Origin: an uncultured Propionibacteriaceae bacterium
GTDB taxonomy: Bacteria > Actinomycetota > Actinomycetes > Propionibacteriales > Propionibacteriaceae
Length of the DNA stretch: 7,998 nucleotides
Assembly (NCBI GenBank): GCA_936941515.1
Contig: CAKZJI010000241.1
Span: forward strand, 1-7,998
Direction: 5' to 3'
Below the pieces are notes generated by a model, which worked only from the letters and a program-made list of their open reading frames with translations, ran no database searches and was not told where the DNA came from. The translations under genes were made by a program, and so were the position numbers. Of the stretch, positions 6,060 through 7,998 are shown piece by piece; position 1 is the first letter of the stretch; the number at the start of each line of letters is the position of its first letter.

Positions 6060-7998
6060 AGGTCCCGCACCTCCAGTCCTTTCTCTTCGGTGTAGACGAC
6101 CAGGCGTCCGCACAGTTCAATCTCCAAGCGATTCGTATGATCGGCCACTCGGCGCATCGGAAGAATCAGCTCTCCCTTGAGCAGGGGGTGTTCGAGCCAC
6201 TCCCAGCCTCGGGTGAGTTCATGCTCCCAAACCTCACTGACAATTTCGTCGATCGTGTCGTCCAGGGACACTGAGGGCTTCCGAAACTGCCAGGGTGGCA
6301 GCGACACACTCCACGAACGCACTGCCCGGACCAGCTCGGCGCTGGGGAAGGTTCCCACATCTAGCACGGCGGGCAGGCCATCATCGTCCTGCAGCCACGG
6401 TGGAACGACCGGAACGTTCCCCATCCCCGGATCAATGGGCACGATGAGCAGCGGGATCTGATCCTCCGTGTCACGCACGGCTGCTTGAGCCCGGACACGC
6501 TCCTTGGCTTGGGCCTCACCCGTCGATGCATTGCCCTGGAACTTGTCCACGAGAGCATCGCCCTTCCACCGAGGCATCCGGCGATCATTCAGGCAGTACG
6601 TCTTAGCTTTGTCAACGGCCCGCCCCTGGTCCCGCCGGCACTTGTCCGCTGCCGCACCCATGGCTTCCTGCCAGGGGGCTGCCCCAACCGGCTCTTTTGA
6701 ATAGGCTCGCTGGGTTAGCGCCGCATAATCCGACGGGCTCTCCACGAGAATTCCGTCGGGCTGCTCGGCAAGGATCCCGAGAAAACGGAGAACTCGGTGG
6801 TTCCCGTACACCACATCGTTTCCGCTCCCGTAGGCCCATGGCGTAGCAGCGCAATCCTCGACGAGGACGTGACAGGTAGCCTCTTCCAGGCCGGGTGGAC
6901 GATCATGGCCCACATGTCGATGCAGACGGCCGATGCGTTGCAGTACCAAGTCCATCGGCGCCGGGTCGGTCACCATGAGGTCAAAGTCGACATCCAGGCT
7001 CTGCTCGATGACTTGGGTCGCGACCACGATATGCCGCCTGGGGCGGTGGGCCCGGTCTTTGCCGAATAGCCGCAGCATGCGTTTGTCCCGCTCCACCCGC
7101 TCCACAGCTAGGAACCGCGAATGCAGCAAGCTGGTCTCGTCGCTCCCGAATCGCTCCACGAGCGCGTCATAGGTGTCCTGGGCATCCCTGACAGTGTTGC
7201 GGATCACCACCGCGCACCCGCCCTGCGACAGTTTCGCCTCCATGAGATCGCCGAGCGCCTGGTTACCGTTGATCTCCAGCGGGACAATCCTTTTCTGTAC
7301 ATGGGCACCCCCGCCAGGAACGACCTCGCTACGCACGGTCTCACCTTCGTCGCTGACGGTGGTGATCACCGGGTAGCCGATATCCCCCTCCAAAGCCGGA
7401 TCATCAGCCACATCGTTACCAGTTCGCCCCCGCCGATACGCCTTGACGAGCCTTTGGCGACGTTCAGAAGGCAGCGTCGCCGACAGCAACACCACTGGTA
7501 CCCGGTGCATGCCCAGCCACGTCAGCGCCGCCTCAAGGTAGGTCTGCATATAGGTGTCCGCAGCGTGCACCTCGTCGATGAGGACGGCCTTGCCCATCAG
7601 CCCTAGGTGTCGCATCAGGACGTGGCGCGATTTCAGCGCCGCCAGCAACACCTGGTCGATCGTCCCGATCACGACCGGCGGCAGAGTCGGCCGCCACCGC
7701 AGGGTCATCCACCGACTGGCATGCAACCCGCTGTCCCCGTGGCCCTTACCGTCATCCTCTTGTTCCTCATCGTCGTAGATCTGCAGAGGCTGGGCACCTT
7801 TCTTGAAGAGCTTGAGGAACTCCTCATTCAGGTCACTCTTGCCATGAGCAAGGTTCACCACGACACGCTGAGGATTGTCTCGCAGCACAGATTCGATCCA
7901 GGCCTTCGAGCGAAGAAACATGGCGTCGGTGGTCGCCTGGGTGGGCAGGGCGATCATCACACCCTGCAGTCCCCGGCTCTGCAGCAAGGCCTCCACCA
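6056..7998 (-). CDS. cas3: CRISPR-associated helicase/nuclease Cas3, type I-E (partial, 5' end beyond window)
   Basis: The frame is open to the window edge; 646 complete codons are visible. Cas3 is the nuclease-helicase recruited by Cascade to degrade the target strand. Numbering from the first full codon (7996): GVMIALPTQATTDAMF (12-27) is helicase motif Ia; GTIDQVLLA (111-119) motif Ic; DEVH (141-144) is Walker B/motif II; SAT (172-174) motif III; ATQVIEQSLDVDFDLMVTD (326-344) motif V; QRIGRLHRH (353-361) motif VI with its arginine finger. Residues from about 390 form the accessory C-terminal domain. The N-terminal HD nuclease domain and Walker A lysine must lie beyond 7998 and cannot be checked. 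An acidic, flexible segment (75-88, DDEEQEDDGKGHGD) lies before motif Ic. The GTG at 7996 is an internal Val codon, not a start. The TGA overlaps the cas8e start as GTGA. Confidence 0.96.
   Translation of the reverse strand, partial: VEALLQSRGLQGVMIALPTQATTDAMFLRSKAWIESVLRDNPQRVVVNLAHGKSDLNEEFLKLFKKGAQPLQIYDDEEQEDDGKGHGDSGLHASRWMTLRWRPTLPPVVIGTIDQVLLAALKSRHVLMRHLGLMGKAVLIDEVHAADTYMQTYLEAALTWLGMHRVPVVLLSATLPSERRQRLVKAYRRGRTGNDVADDPALEGDIGYPVITTVSDEGETVRSEVVPGGGAHVQKRIVPLEINGNQALGDLMEAKLSQGGCAVVIRNTVRDAQDTYDALVERFGSDETSLLHSRFLAVERVERDKRMLRLFGKDRAHRPRRHIVVATQVIEQSLDVDFDLMVTDPAPMDLVLQRIGRLHRHVGHDRPPGLEEATCHVLVEDCAATPWAYGSGNDVVYGNHRVLRFLGILAEQPDGILVESPSDYAALTQRAYSKEPVGAAPWQEAMGAAADKCRRDQGRAVDKAKTYCLNDRRMPRWKGDALVDKFQGNASTGEAQAKERVRAQAAVRDTEDQIPLLIVPIDPGMGNVPVVPPWLQDDDGLPAVLDVGTFPSAELVRAVRSWSVSLPPWQFRKPSVSLDDTIDEIVSEVWEHELTRGWEWLEHPLLKGELILPMRRVADHTNRLEIELCGRLVVYTEEKGLEVRDL
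6069..6074 (-). promoter_or_regulatory. Ribosome binding site deciding the cas8e start
   Basis: The minus strand reads GGAGGT 9 bases before the GTG at 6059, within the last codons of cas3. This near-consensus site supports the GTG start over the ATG at 6113. Confidence 0.75.

Noticed and set aside
7994..7996. GTG as a possible start of cas3
   Set aside because: The frame is open to the window edge, and the protein begins just before helicase motif Ia, missing the HD domain and Walker A, so this is an internal valine codon of a truncated view.
1..7998. CRISPR array, tRNA, insertion sequence, accessory or anti-CRISPR gene within the locus
   Set aside because: The genes are contiguous with gaps of at most 14 bases, and no repeats, transposase motifs or extra genes were seen. 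The locus looks like a standard type I-E system and not an undescribed one.

Overview
The window is most of one type I-E CRISPR-Cas locus, transcribed entirely from the minus strand. Reading in transcription order, from high to low coordinate, the genes are cas3 (5' end cut by the window edge), cas8e (casA/cse1), cas11 (casB/cse2), cas7e (casC/cse4), cas5e (casD), cas6e (casE/cse3), cas1, and the first 34 codons of cas2 (3' end cut by the window edge). This is the canonical I-E gene order with nothing inserted, lost or broken that I can see.

The style of the proteins points to an actinobacterium: the Cas1 N-terminus, the Cas8e start NLLDEGWIPV, the Cas2 start with GLRGHVTRWLLQISPGVFVG, and moderately high GC with frequent GTG starts. 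That is an inference from general resemblance; I cannot name a genus.

The genes are packed into one operon. Five of the seven junctions overlap by 1-4 bases as GTGA, ATGA or TGATG. The two exceptions are a 14-base gap before cas7e, which carries a good ribosome binding site, and a 6-base gap before cas2. There is no intergenic stretch over 14 bases, so no room for an internal promoter or terminator between genes. The operon promoter must lie beyond 7998. The CRISPR array, if adjacent as usual, should lie below position 1.

Functionally, Cas8e, two Cas11, six Cas7e, Cas5e and Cas6e would form Cascade around a crRNA that Cas6e cuts from the array transcript. Cas8e reads the PAM and recruits Cas3, which unwinds and degrades the target. 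Cas1 and Cas2 insert new spacers. Catalytic residues visible in Cas1 (E148, H215, D225, D228), Cas6e (H26) and the Cas3 helicase (DEVH, SAT, QRIGRLHRH) look intact, so the visible part of the system is probably functional.

I found no undescribed system. The most notable non-coding signal is a perfect 20-bp palindrome inside the start of cas11, with a second, weaker hairpin inside the start of cas5e. There is also a clear fall in GC from cas3 to cas1.
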